A stretch of DNA of 64,000 bases from Hybos culiciformis. Lineage: Eukaryota; Arthropoda; Insecta; Diptera; Hybotidae. Shown here piece after piece: positions 23,094-37,027 of this stretch. Under the pieces are notes generated by a model, which was given only the letters and a program-made list of their open reading frames with translations, did no database searches and was not told the origin of the DNA. Position numbers and translations under genes: made by a program. The stretch covers positions 46,501,525 through 46,565,524 of the forward strand of contig OZ023273.1 of the NCBI GenBank assembly GCA_964007475.1. Reading direction: 5' to 3'. The number at the start of each line of letters is the position of its first letter. Within the stretch, counting starts at the first letter, position 1.

Positions 23094-26000
23094 GTAATCG
23101 ATACTTTTTATACATATAAAAGCAAAACATAAATAAAACTTTAATTTGTTTTAGACTTTACGACCGACCTAAGCAATCGAAACAATTTTTTTTGTACTGA
23201 TATTGTGCCTTTAACTTTCCTAACGGGGCTAAAAAAATCAAAACCAACAAAATTAACAGTTCTCTAGCAATTACGAAAATTACGACTAAAGCAATCATAC
23301 AAATTAATTTTTATTTCAACAGTAGGGGCAATATAATTTCTTTTTTTGCTATTTTCCAAAAATTTGATGTTCACTTTTGAACCAATTTTTTTTATATTCA
23401 GAAATTTAATCAATATTGTGTGTTTACGTTTTAAAAACTTGAACTTTAAGGGCTATTTAAAATTTGAAATACATACTTGAAATGAGTCATTTTTATTCCA
23501 AGAAAATTTCATGCCTTTTGAAGGTTTCATTCTTTAATTTAATTTTACTTAATTTTATAACAAAGATACTAATTTCTTAAGTGTCACTTATGTACAATTA
23601 TTAAAAGAAAAATTATACTGGAAAAAAACAAAATAGAAAAATAAACCGCCTTTTATAATAATATGTTCAATGTCGAAATTTTCTTATATGGTTAGAGAAT
23701 TCGAACAAAGAACTTTTAGGCAGATGGTTTGGCCAAAATAATTTCCATTGTATTTGGAAAAATAGAAATTTATTTTTAACCATTTTTTTATTATTTTTTT
23801 TTTTTAGTAAATTTTAAAATTGACCTATTGCAGGACACCCACTGATTATGCGCTTAGAAATTTTTGGTAAATTATTTTAAACATAATTTTATTATCTTAT
23901 CAGTTGGTATTATTTTGATTTGAGAATCATTTAGAAATTTTTCAAGAAATTTGATAATTATTATTATTATGTATAATACAGAACCAGAATTTATTAGTAA
24001 AGAGAAGAAACAAAAAAACAACTAAACAAAGCTCTGATGTTTAAGTTAAAACATGTTAAAAAAAATTAATTGAACGTTAAGCATTTCTGCAAATTATAAC
24101 AAACAGATATGTAATGCTTGTGTAAAAGGTACCCACAAAATGTTAATATTATAGTAATTCTCACAAAACAAAATTTGTGCATATTTCAATTTGAAAATTT
24201 AACAAGCTTAGAAATTCTCTTACAAAAAAAAAGAAAAACTCGAAAATCAGCTAAATTTTACTTATAATCTATTAACATCAAAATTTTTTTTTTATTTTTA
24301 TTCTTTTTTCAAATTTAACAAATAATACCATCATTTTTAAATGAATATTAGATATCAATAAAATCTATATGAATATAACATTAAAAATGTCATTAATTAT
24401 CGCATTTATCAGAATAAAAAAAATATACTATTGATATTAACTCTAATAAAAACTATAACTTTGTTATATAAAGAAAATTAAGTGTACTTCGTTTCTTCAT
24501 AATCGAAGATCTCATGCTGATTACAATTGTGGCACACACCAAAAACAAATTTTAATATAATTGTTGTTTTTGCAAGAAAAGGTGACAAATTTTGTGGAAC
24601 GCTTACGCCTTCAATCTCCTATGGTGGTGGCTTAATTGATTTCAATATAAAAAAAAATATATGTCTTAATTTGATACAAAAAAAAAATGCAGCGTTGAAT
24701 AAATAATTCTACTATATAGCAAAAAAGACTCAAAAAAAATAAATTAAATTTGAGAATTAAAAAATTTCAAGTTTAAATATTTGACAAACCTTTTCTTTTA
24801 TTTGAGTCAAGAATTTCGATATTAAAATGGAATGAAAACAATTTATATTTATTCTGTAATTCAACTTTCGCCTGATGGATTTCAATCAACAATTTCAATG
24901 TGTTATATCGTATTATAAATAGCAAATACTCAAACCAAACTACTATCAATTCAAGTCTAAGAACCCTGCAATCAATGAACTTTAAATTTGAATGCAGAAA
25001 ATTAATTTTTGTTTTATTATTATTTATGCTTCTTTTAACGTTTTTGTTTCCAGATTGAATTTAATCGAATTGGGTCCGTATAAAATCCATCGGATACCTA
25101 CACATATTGTATATAAAGTTATACTCATTAAATGTATATACCATAATAATTGATTTCAACACTATAATTGAAAGCAAAAAATAAGACTTAACAACAACGT
25201 AAAGAATTTATTGCATTCCTATCAAAAGTTTCAAAAATAATCAAAAGTCTATAGAGAGAAAATTAAAATACTATGTCAAACATGTATTAAAAATTGAAAG
25301 GAATTCATTATTCCTACAATTGAACTGTTTGAATTTTTTTTTTTTCATAACTTACAAATACTGTAATAGTTGAGGTTGCACAAGCTGATTTATCACCCTA
25401 GACATGCAATGTGGGTTCACCAGAAAGTAATAAAATAAAAAATCCCTTATTTTCAAGGTTTTTCCTATAGATAATATACAATAAGTCATAAAAATACAAT
25501 AATTTTAAGGAATGATTCTTATTTTCACAAAATATGCATTTTAGGAGGTAACAATTTGCTTGAAAAAACAATTTTTATTTCTAATTTAAAAAAAAAAAAA
25601 TTTACAAAAATAATTTTCGAAAATAAAAAAAAATTTATGATCTTCGTAAGGAATTTTCTTCGTAAAATCAGTTTAAATTTTATGCCTTGATTTACAATTT
25701 CATTGATTTCTGAATATTGTAAATTAAAAATATAATTCTGCTAATTTGTTAAAAAAAAAATATATATTTATTTATCTATATAATCGTATAGTTCACATTA
25801 TTGCATTGTATGTCATTTTGACAATTAACTTTGAATATATGTCAAGAAAATATTTATTATTTTATTGAAACCTTTTTTGAAGGAAATAAATTGTCAAATT
25901 TATACAATGAATTTTTTTTTTCCTGGAGCTTTATTACTTTCAGGTGGAAAGGGATTTTTTTTGTATAGAGGATTGAGATTGCATAGTTTGTTTAAAATTT

Positions 26001-29000
26001 GTTTAAAATTATGAAATGTTACATAAAATTTTAAATAAAATAAAATTAAATTATTATGATAGATATGTATGTGTGTGCAGTAGGATTGAAAAATTATCAG
26101 TCCTTGTTTGAATTACTCGTAGATTTTATCTATTCATTATTTTTAGTTTCTATTAATTAGTTAAAAGTAACAACTTTAAGATCAAAAGGTGCATTTAATA
26201 GTGCACTCATCAGAAATAGAATATTTTTTTCCGTAAGTTTCAAATAAACAATAAAATTTAGTTATTGATTGATACACAAATTTGTTCGGTTTTTTTTGTT
26301 CCGTCTTAGAAAAATTAAGAAGTTTGTGTAAAAAACATTAATTTATTATACTATCTTGTAGTTATGAAGTTGTAAGTACAATATGAATCTTTAATGATTA
26401 GACTTGTATTAGATCAAAAGTACATAATAAATTTGAGATCAATTGGTTTAACTATATAAAATAGAGATCAAATACTTTATAAACAAATGGGAAGTCCTAT
26501 CATGAAATTGGATGTCGTACCTTTAATGAACCAAATAAATATTTTTTCTTAACATTATGAAATTTAAAAGGGTTCTTTTTAGACGATCGGAATAATTTTA
26601 AAATTCTTGCAAATTGGTTTCTTCTACAAAACTTCTTTAAAATCAATAAATGTAGACATAATAAAGGCTTGATTTGAATTTTTTTTTGCATCTAAATAAA
26701 TTGTTTTTAACACTATACTATTTTATATAAATTCCAAAACAATTGTTATGTTATTAAGTAGAAAAATATTTTTGGCATCGTATTTTAAAAATTGTTGGTG
26801 ATGAACAATATTTATGGAAATTATATTTTTTTAGAGCTTGTGCATGCAATGACATTTTTTATATAAAATTAAAGAAATAAATAATTTTTGAAATTTAAAT
26901 TTTTATTTAATATTTTTACATTTTTTTTTGTGATTGAATCATTGAATTCTTTCTGATTATTTACTTTCAAGTACCTCTATGATATAAAAAAAAAATGAAA
27001 TCAATTTCGCGGAAAAATCGATTTTTCACATTGAATAAATAACAGCGAGAATTTTTCTTATATAATTTTCAAAGCATTGATATCCAAGTTTAAGTTCGAA
27101 TTAAGACTAATTTTTCTTGTAAAATGATTAAGAATAATAAAATCAAAAAAAAAAAAAAATTGTAATTTCCGATTTTAGAAATTTAAAAATTTTTGTATTC
27201 AATGAATATTAAAAAAAAAATATACAAAAATAAAATTGCTATAATATTTAACTGAAATTCTCATAGTCGGATTTGTAAAAATACGGTGCGGTACCTATTT
27301 TGTAAATTCTTTCAAAAATTTTTATTGTAAAAAAAGGGGAACAAATATTACAGGAAAAAATTATTATTTCATAAATTACAAAAGAATTATTCGTATAAAT
27401 TTTTCGAAAAATATATTATTATTATTATTATTCAGAGACCTTAATTATTTTCATATACGAATGTCATCGAATAGTTAACTAATATTTAGAAGATGAAATA
27501 TTTATAAATTCGAAGGTATTTTTTAATCTCTAATGTAGATGATTCCTTCTTGATTTGGTTTGACTAATTTTATTACTATATTTATCTCCCCCAAATTAAA
27601 ATTTGATTTTCAACTAGCTATTATAGATGCCTCTGGCTGCCTGCTCCTTAATAAAATGTTATAGAGATACATTGATCCAACTTATCATATTTTATTTTCC
27701 TCTTTGTGGACCAGTACTGATATTTTTAATCCAAATGAATTTCGCTATATTTTGAAATAATTAATCTATTTTAAGTAATTATTGAAATTCCAGCTCAGTT
27801 AAACATGTACAATTCAATTTTCTAACAATTAATCAGAAGTAAGCAGATTATCTTTTGGGGTTCTAAATGCATAAAGATTCTTGCAATAATGTATGAGACA
27901 TGCGATCCCACCATCAATTGCAAAACAAATTTTTAAAGGAATAATCTGGAAAACCTATTCCCAAGTAATTGTACATGAATTTCACTAAAATTATTCGAAA
28001 ATCGGGGAACGAACCAAGAGCACTTTGCAGTTTACTCTTCACATTATCATATTCAATGAAATCGAAATCGTATAAATATTAAATACCTTGCAGAGTAAAG
28101 AAATCTTAAATAGAACTACAAGGTACATTTTTACACAATTTAAAAAAAAAAAAACTAATTACTATTATTAAGAATTTTGAAAAAAAAAAGCTATGTTAGA
28201 AGAAAATATAGTGGTGGATGGACTGTTTTTTTTTTTTTTTGTATTGTAAAGTCAATCATATCTCAATCTAAATAACGGAATATAAAGTTTCTGTCACCCT
28301 TATTTATTTTTCTTTTGCAAATAAAATATAACGACAAATTTATTCTTATGACTTTTTTTAATTTTAAATTTTTTTTTTTTTATATAAAAATATATTTAAG
28401 AAATTTGATATTTTCTTAAAAGGATAATTATTTTCGTTTATATTAAATAGTGCAAAAAAGAAAAGAAAGAATAATTCAACCGGATGTAAGTAAACAATAT
28501 AAGAACTTCATTCTTTTATACAAAATCGGGAATAAATAAAGATTAATATTTTTGCAAGAATCAAAGTACCAAAAAGTCAAGTTGAAAAGATCAGATTTGA
28601 GGGGATTCTATTTTGGAAATTTCAAAAGAATTATTCAAATTTTTATTTGAATTAAAAATTGTTGCTTCCAAACATTTTTATTTAGAAAAAGAGATCTTTG
28701 TGTGTGTTTTTTTTTTAATTACAGAATTTACAAATTTCTTTTTAATTGAAAACAATTTTAATAATTTTTTACTTTTTCATTTATATTTTTAGTACAAACT
28801 ATTAGTACCTTTAATGTTTTTAAAGAAATATAAAATTTTCAACACCGAAAGATATAAGATATTAAACAAATAAAAAGTTTCGCACCGTAAAATCTCTATA
28901 TTTTTATAAGTTTGTTGCATTGTCGTACACTAAAAAAACAGATACCTTTCGAAGCTTCTGTTTATTCCCTGTTATGTGTTTAGGTGAAATGGAACTAGTG

Positions 29001-30104
29001 CAGATTATCTATTTGTCATTTTAGCTCATAACTTTCACTTTTTACTAATATAATCTGTTCGTATGATTATAGCAATATTTGACATAAAATTTTCAGGAAC
29101 TTATTTACTTATTTATTATTGATGTCAAGTGCTGATGAAGAATCAAAGGATTTTAGAAATACAATTTAATATTTTTTATTATCCAAAATAATTGCCTATT
29201 CCATTAATTTCAAGTTAATTTTAAGTTTTCCATTAATTTTAAGTTAAAATTTTTAAAATAAAATTTATAAAATTTATAGATTTTTGTTTCGACCAATTAT
29301 TATATAAATATTTTAAGCCAGCAAATTATGTAGTTTTTATAATTTGTCTGCTATATTTTACATCTGATTATCCATCGAGTATTTTTTTTCAGTGTATTAA
29401 AAAGAGATTGCATTAATTAAAATAGTTAATAATACAGTAATATAATAATAATCACTTAAAAATGAAATTAATATACAAAATTTAAAAACATTATTTTCTT
29501 TAAATTCAAAGTATTATAATATTATAAATGTTATTAATCAATAAAACAAAATCTGATAAATTAATTTCAATGACATTATATATTTAATGTCAAATTAATT
29601 TTTGGTTAATTTTACTTAGTATTAAGCCCGCATTTTTAGAACCCTTTCCAATATTTCATAGTCAATTTGAAATATAAAACGCATATATTGCAAAATCTTT
29701 AACAATAATAATTACATATTTTATAGTTAAAAATAAAATTCCTTAGATATATACATTTATGTAAGAGTTTTTGAATATTTAAATTGAAATCTATAAAATA
29801 GATAAGCTATTTTGTTGTATCTTCTCTATGGAGTACGGTTATATACCACGAAAAAAGACACCAACAAACCCGATTTCTTCAATTATTACCTAATTAATTT
29901 CAAGGGAACTCAATTTAAAACTAAAATAAGCCGATAAAAATCAAAATACTATTGTAATTTTATTTTTTATTATCACTCATTCTTGGAATATTGATTTCAG
30001 AATTTTTCGTCATGAATTAGAGGTGAATTAGAGATTAGAGATTAATTAAATCATCATATTCTAAGTGCGATTAAATTAAATCATAAAGGTTTATTGGCCT
30101 TTGC
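23094..30104. other. Long AT-rich non-coding stretch
   Basis: No gene, RNA or bounded element was recognised in 7 kb. It contains an ATT microsatellite at 27414-27432 and many homopolymer runs. Short frames (for example 26500-26691 on the minus strand) are not supported. Confidence 0.5.
27414..27432. repeat. (ATT)n microsatellite
   Basis: Six consecutive ATT units are seen directly. Confidence 0.8.
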
Positions 30105-30489
30105 CAGGGCTGTGGAGTTGGAGTCGGAGTTGTGGAGTCGGAGTTGTGGTGTTTGTATCGAAGTTGGAGTCGGAGTCGTTACGAAAATTCGCGACTCCGA
30201 CTTCAAGAATTTTTTTAGGAAATGTTTCAAAATTCATTGAATTTTAAAAATTTTGTATATGCACGTGCAATAAGAATTAATAAAAATAAATAACATAATT
30301 AAAAAATAAAATTTTACATTATATTAATTAATTCACTTCCATTAATTACCCACAGCATAGTTTTCACTAGTATTTATAAATATATTTCCACATACGTTTG
30401 GAGTTGGAGTTGGAGTCGGAGTCGTACATTAAAAATTTTAGCGGTTGGAGTCGGAGTTGGAACTATTTTTTGACGACTCGACAGCCCTG
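30105..30489. mobile_element. hAT-like non-autonomous element rich in GGAGTC/GGAGTT repeats
   Basis: The ends CAGGGCTGTGGAGT and, on the other strand, CAGGGCTGTCGAGT form short inverted repeats. Next to both ends lie runs of GGAGTCGGAGTTGGAGT-type repeats, including an inverted block GCGACTCCGACTTC in the middle. CAGGGCTGT ends followed by GGAGTCGG repeats are known from hAT elements in animals. I could not find a target duplication: the flanks (GCCTTTGC and TCTCCACA) differ, so the copy is old or rearranged. Confidence 0.65.
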
Positions 30490-33400
30490 TCTCCACACTA
30501 TTTTTTGGTCGCATTACAGTGTCATTACATTTTCACCAACAAGTTCCTACTGCAATTTTATATTTTTAACACACGCTACGCTATATTTAAAACAAAATGT
30601 TCGTTCCATTTGTTTGATGTCTATTTGCCATATTGTTTGTTGTTAAAATTTTTGAGCCGGAAGTACAAGGCCAGAGTTTACATTATTTTGAAAAAAAATG
30701 AAAGGAATAAAAAGAAATTAAATAAAAGAATTTTAAGCAATTTTTTTTTTATTTCAAAATTTGTACGTAACTTTTGGGGTTGATTTCGTACTTTGCATTT
30801 TTCATATTATTAATTTTAAATTAGACGCATTTTTATTGAAAAGACTAATGGGCGGATATAATTTTTGATTCCCATAAATTATTTCGCGCCACTTTTTTTT
30901 TCTTTAAATCACGGCGTAATTTTTCAGTAACGTCAAATACCAACTAACTTTCATTACTCTATTGAATTAAAGATTTTTGAAAAAAATTGTATTTCAATTC
31001 AACTATAAATTAAATTTATGGGACGTAATTATAAAGCCAAAAATAAAAAATAAAATCATAAAGGATTTTTAAAAGCACATTACAAAAAGGACAATCGGCA
31101 TTTGGAGGTGTTGTAGCGGAAAATTATATATATAATAATATTAAATAACATCATAATATTAAAAACTGGCAAAAAAGCAAAGAATTGTTTTTATTTATAT
31201 TATTTTCTTCTTTTTTTTTTCATTGAATTGTAGGTTGAATGCAAATTATTTATTTCATTCCACTGAACTGTTTATTATTATTTACTATATAAAAATTACA
31301 TATATTTAAAACTAATTATGCGGAAGTTCATTCAAAATAGTTCCATATAATATTTTACATTAATTTTGTAATGAAATCATGAAATTTAAAATTTGGTTAA
31401 CAAATATAATAAACAGTCATTGAGAGGCTTTTCAATATAGCATGGTTGGCTGATAATTTTACCATTCAACCAGGAAGGTAACTCTTATTTTGTAAAATAA
31501 AAGAAAATTATTATTATGAAACAAAGTTACACCTTATTACTTTTAGCTATATATGAATATAATATTAAATTCGAAACTATATCAATGTACAACAAATATG
31601 AAATATACAACATATGCGTGAAAAATAAAATAATGTCAAGTTCAAGTCGAAGTCAAGCAAAAAACAAAAGCAAAATCTGTTCTATTTACATGATGATCAG
31701 AATTTCTCCAGAGGGTTTAAGTCAGATTTCCAACCACTATTATACTTAGTCGTATTCATAGTATTCTGTAGCACCAAAAAAAAAATATTATCACTTTTTT
31801 TACTTTTATTTTATTTCATTAATACTATTATACATATAACAAGGTCACTGAAGGAAATACTTAACAATCTGGTTCATTTTAATTTAATTAATTTTTATAC
31901 TACTCAAATTTTTCATTTCCCCAAACTACCTACAAACAAAAAAAAGCTTCAATTGTTTTTGAAATTAATTATTTTTATTTTATTTAATATGACAAATATA
32001 CTTAATATTTCCGTTTTTTATTAGTAAAAAAAGGACTCTTTCGAGTGAGAGCAAAAAAAAATTTTTTTTATAAAATACCTACATAATAATAATAATAACA
32101 ATAACGATATCGTAATCAAAAAGAAGAGGATAAATATTTTCATGTTTAACGGTCATTCATCAGTATCAACGGGATATTCTTAAAATAAATAATATTTTTA
32201 TTCAAAATAAGCGCTTAATATTAATAATAATAATAATAATAAGGAAAAAAAGTTTTTTTATTTAAAGGAAAACATTAACAGTGTTTTCATTTTCCCCAAA
32301 AAATAATATATGTATATAAAATATTCAAAATTTCAGAACATTAATTCTTATTTTTTTATTTATGTGTTTTTTAAGTTTCAGGAAAAATCCTATTTGAAAA
32401 ATTTGTTAAATTAAGAAAAAAATTGAAAACATTTTTCGTTTTCCTTTAATTTTCCTGATGAAATTTTTAAATATATATATATAATATAACATAGCAAATA
32501 TTCTTTCTAACTGCTGTTATTGAAATAAAAAAAACAAGACATAATTTTATATGTATACATATGAAGGTCAAATCGAACTAGTGGATGACTTTAGTAAGAA
32601 TATCCATTTTTTGATTGTAGCGGATTTTGCTACAATTTATTTTATATATACAAACGACGAATTATTATATATCAAATGTGCCTTCAGTGGCTGCGTTAAT
32701 TAGAACAGACATCGTGAATTTCCAACATTTGGATGACGAGCAATCATGTTTTATAGAATTCTTCTATGAGAATAACTTTTGAAAGGGCAAATATAGGCAA
32801 AAAAGTATCTAAAAGATTTCAAGTCTTGAAATCTCATACTGGTGAAAATAATCTAGGTGAAAGTAGGTGAACTTCTGTGTTTTTAAGTTCAACTTTAAAT
32901 TAAATTTGAGTTGTATTTCGATTTATTTAAAAAATAGGACACTGTCTGTAGGTCGATCTAAAAATGCTCGAAAATACAACAATTCTTTTTGTTACATTGC
33001 AAACTATAGTAACCTAATCAAATCAAATAGTTCTTTTTAATATATTATTTATTAACATACATATTTAAAAATTTGAAAATGAAAATATTTCGATATTCTG
33101 GCGCCGGCACCAAAAAACAATTCTTTCGGACTCGTATTGATTCTGTCACTAGGGCTGTTTTCTGACACTACATTCTGCTCTTAAATTTCTCCTCCACATT
33201 AAAGACTGGTACAATGTAAATCTGATTCTGATCCAGATCAATATAATTTCATAAAGTTCCCTGTATGAATCTAATAATACGATAAAATATTATTATAATT
33301 AGAAAATAATTGTGTTGTTCGAATTCGAACCAATGTTTTGCCTTAAAATATTACGAAAATAAAAATATTGGAAGTAATTAATTTTAAAAATCTGTTGTCA

Positions 33401-35870
33401 AAGAATATCATAAAAAATAAAATATTTATTAGAGTCTCTTAAGAATAAAGAAATGATTCAAATGATTTGAGCAATAGAAATTGACACAATAATCTGCCAA
33501 GTCGTCAGAAAGAAACGTTTTTGACAAAAAAGCAAATAAATTCGTATTCCTTAAATTCAGATTTGAAAAGCATTAAAAAGCCTAACTACCATAGAAATGT
33601 TTCGTGGAATAATTACTGCCTAAAAATTATAAGCCAACGAAAGGATTCAGCCTGCTGCAAATCATTATACTTTTAAAATAAAATTATTAATTTTAAATTA
33701 TATTTTTTTTAAGTGTACAATATGAATTTTAGAGTGTGGATAGATAAACATGAATAAAAAAAATATTAATAATTTTAATGTTTCTTTTTTCTGAAGACAG
33801 CATAAAATTACAATTAATATTTTTGTTTTTATTAATTTTGTTTTTCTAATTTATTTACTTAAATGTGGTTTGTCCCTGTAAAATTTGTGAAGTTGATCCG
33901 ATTTTACTGATTAGATTTACCACTTACTGTGAACTTTTTCTAGGACTCAAAAAATTATTTATTGAAAAAAAAAATTAGTAAAAATGGATACTCAGGAATA
34001 CTACTATGAATACCGCATTAACATAAATATATTAAGATTACAAAAAAAAAAAAAAAACTGTACGAAAAACTTTATCTTGGCGACATAGGTGCGCGGCAGA
34101 TGATTCTGATAAGGCCTAAAATTTAATCAAAAACAAATATTTTAATAAGCCTTTTTTCATAGAGATGATATAATGAATAATGAACCAAATAATAGATTTT
34201 AACGTATATAATAGAAACAAAAATAAATATTTAATTTGTAAGATTTCAGAAAAATTATATTTTTAATTTTTAATGATTTAAATATACATATGCATCTTAG
34301 AATTTAATATTTTAAGTTTATACATTTTTTATAATTTCAAACTCAGATTTGAAAAATATAAACCGAAATATATTTTATTTTAGAAAATAAAAGTATGTAT
34401 AATTTGTGAAATAGCGAAATAGCATGAATAATGTTAAGATTGCACGCAACCGTAATAAATTTCACCATATAATTCATGAACATTATTTTTCCTAAAGAAG
34501 TTATAATTCATTTCTTTTTATTAAAATGAAATAATAAAGAATTAAAATTAGTTTCTAATCCTGATTGGGTAATATTGTAAAACAATATTTAAATATTTTG
34601 GCCAAAGAAGTTTTAAGAAATTTTCAATATTATAATGTAGATGTTGGTTCTCTAAATATGCGATATATAGAAGATAAATATTAATTTTAAGTTGGCTGAA
34701 AAAAATAATTAAAAACTGGACTAAAAAGCGAAATGTCTTTTTGACCTTTTTGATTTTTGACATTAGCGTAAATTTTATTTGTGTACTCTTAGATAAAAAG
34801 GTATTATTAATAGCGCTTATAGCTCATTTTACTGATTAATAACTTATTTATTTCATATTTTTAAAGATATTTTATAATTAGATTGATTATTTAGAAATTG
34901 GCTTAAGTTCTATTTATATTTTTCTAAAAAGACAACGACATCGATGTAGTAAAATATATACGTAGTACTTATATGTAATGTTAAAATTAATCGGATTTAT
35001 TGAAACTTGTAGTTGGGTTTTCCATTACTTTACATCTATCAACATTTAAACTTTATACCCTATGAATCCCTATGAAGGTTCCAAATGAATTCGAAAAATA
35101 TTGCTAGATAAGTCCTATCCCAATCCCAATCCATTTTAATAAACTTATAAACCAAAATAATAATTTTCATTTTGATGAATGTAAGAAGAACAATGTACAA
35201 TGAACATTTACAAAATTAAATCATTTTATGATGGTAAACAACATGGTTAATGATGATAAATCAAAGGACACTTTAAAATTATTCGAACTAGATGATGGTA
35301 CGTATTTACAAGAAAATAAAGAAAAATTTCACTAATCTTTTTTGAGGAATGTAAAGGTTAATTAATTTTATTAAAAACAATCCGCAAGCAAATCTTAAAG
35401 CAATAAATTATATTTTGAAAAAAAATATTTAAAAATCCCAGTGAAAATTTTATATATATGGATGTGCACCGATTTAAACACACTCTTCAAACATAAAAAA
35501 ACAACAAATAAAATTTTTGGAACCAAACTACTAAAACATTTAATTATCGAAAAGAATTTCATATAGAATAGTTTTTACGTAAGAGTTTAAACCTCATGTA
35601 TATTTCAATATGAAATAAGTAGGAAAATAATAAGATAAAGTAAGAAAATTTAAAATTTTTATCTTCAATTTCTGTCTATAGGAAAAACAATTTGTTGTGA
35701 TGGTTTTTTGTAAAAAAGAATGTGAAGAAATTAACTAATATTAATAAGCATAAGCTAGCTTATAATAGTTACTATTTTTTTCCACGAATTTAAAAACTTC
35801 ATAAATGAAGTAGGGAACCCGTTTTAAGCATTTCGATTTGATAATTAAAGGTACATTCTTTCATTTTAAG
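30490..35870. other. AT-rich non-coding stretch
   Basis: There is no supported gene. The overlapping frames at 30398-30783 begin in the hAT-like repeat and have no domain. It contains (TAA)n microsatellites at 32082-32098 and 32221-32243 and a small perfect inverted repeat ATTGTAGC/GCTACAAT at 32614-32636. Confidence 0.5.
32221..32243. repeat. (TAA)n microsatellite
   Basis: Seven TAA units are seen directly; a shorter run lies at 32082-32098. Confidence 0.85.
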
Positions 35871-36190
35871 GCGCAATCAGGATTTGAACCTGATTTTTAG
35901 GATCCTTCAATATCATTATACCAATACCATTTAGACATATATATTTTAATATAATAAATTTCATCGAAACCGACTTAGTCCGAATCCTAGAGCTCTCATA
36001 ATTATTTTTAAGTACCTCTAATCTACATCTATTTTTTTGGTATTTAAAGAATAAAAATCGATTGGCTAGTTCATAAGTTAAGTTATAAGCATTTTAGCGA
36101 CGGACGGACTCACGGGCGGGCATTTAATGAAAACAAATAGTTAATTTCTTTCATTTTTTATGGAAATCGGGCTAAAAATTTAAAAATTAA
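35871..36190 (-). repeat. Dispersed repeat with tRNA-like end, copy 1
   Basis: This segment shares an ordered series of motifs with 58303-59300: CTTCAATATCATTA and ACCAATACCATTTAG, TTAGTCCGAATC, ACATCTAT, TCATAAGTTA, GACGGACNGAC and AATGAAAACA. On the minus strand its left part (35937-35871) looks like a decayed tRNA, with TGGTATTGGTATAATG in the A-box place and GGTTCAAATCC as a perfect B box within a TCAGG/CCTGA T-arm. The acceptor stem does not pair. It is probably a SINE or LINE-tail family. The class is unresolved. Confidence 0.5.
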
Positions 36191-37027
36191 TTTGTCATTT
36201 CGAAATAACATGTAATAAGTAATTTAACTTAACACATAATGTTGGAATCAACTATACGATGATGTTTGACCATGACATCGTAAAAATTAATAAATGCCCC
36301 AATTTTGATATTAAGTAAAATTGTTTTTGTTTCAAATATTATTTACAACCTACGACGAATTTTGAAACTACAATTTAACGTAATATATGTTATTTGTTAA
36401 TTATATTTTCATTCTAAGTTGAATTTACTTAGGTTCATCACAAATAAAGATTGGACATCCCGTAAGTAAATATTGAATTTAATTTCATTTTATTGATGAA
36501 ACGCATTCATGATATAACATTTTAAATAACTAAATATTCTTACATATGTATATGTAAATGGTATTTATTAAAATTAACTATAAAACAGGCGCCATTGGGG
36601 GCAGATCTCTGATCGCACCACAAAAATATTATTAAAATGTGACAGCTGAACGATTATGAATAATCGTAGGAATCTGCTCTTATTTTTTTATGATAAAAAA
36701 TGGTCAAAAAAATTTAATTTATGTCTTATGCATTTTTATTGATTCCCCATTTTATAATGAAATATTATCATCGTATTAAATTTAAATTTTTTTTTTACTG
36801 AATATTTCGAATTTGATCAATGAAGTCGAAAAATAAAAAAAAAATTTTATAGGAAAAATAAATATCATATTGTACATTTTTAAATATACATGTAGGTATA
36901 CGTATATCGTACACGTAAATATTCTGAGTTTAAAAATTAAAGTGTTCTCGTTGTACTTATAAATTAAACATGTTGTAAGATCCAAAAACGGATTCACATG
37001 AAATAATATAATTATAGTATATAATTT
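36191..37027. other. AT-rich non-coding stretch
   Basis: Nothing is recognised. The segment CAGGCGCCATTGGGGGCAG near 36587-36605 stands out in GC content but is not part of a repeat I can define. Confidence 0.5.

Noticed and set aside
30445..30783. 112-codon open frame
   Set aside because: It begins in the GGAGTC repeat element and runs into poly(A)-encoded lysines; no recognisable motif.
35871..35937. Functional tRNA gene on the minus strand
   Set aside because: The T-arm and B box are good, but the acceptor and anticodon stems do not pair, and a similar sequence recurs in a dispersed repeat.
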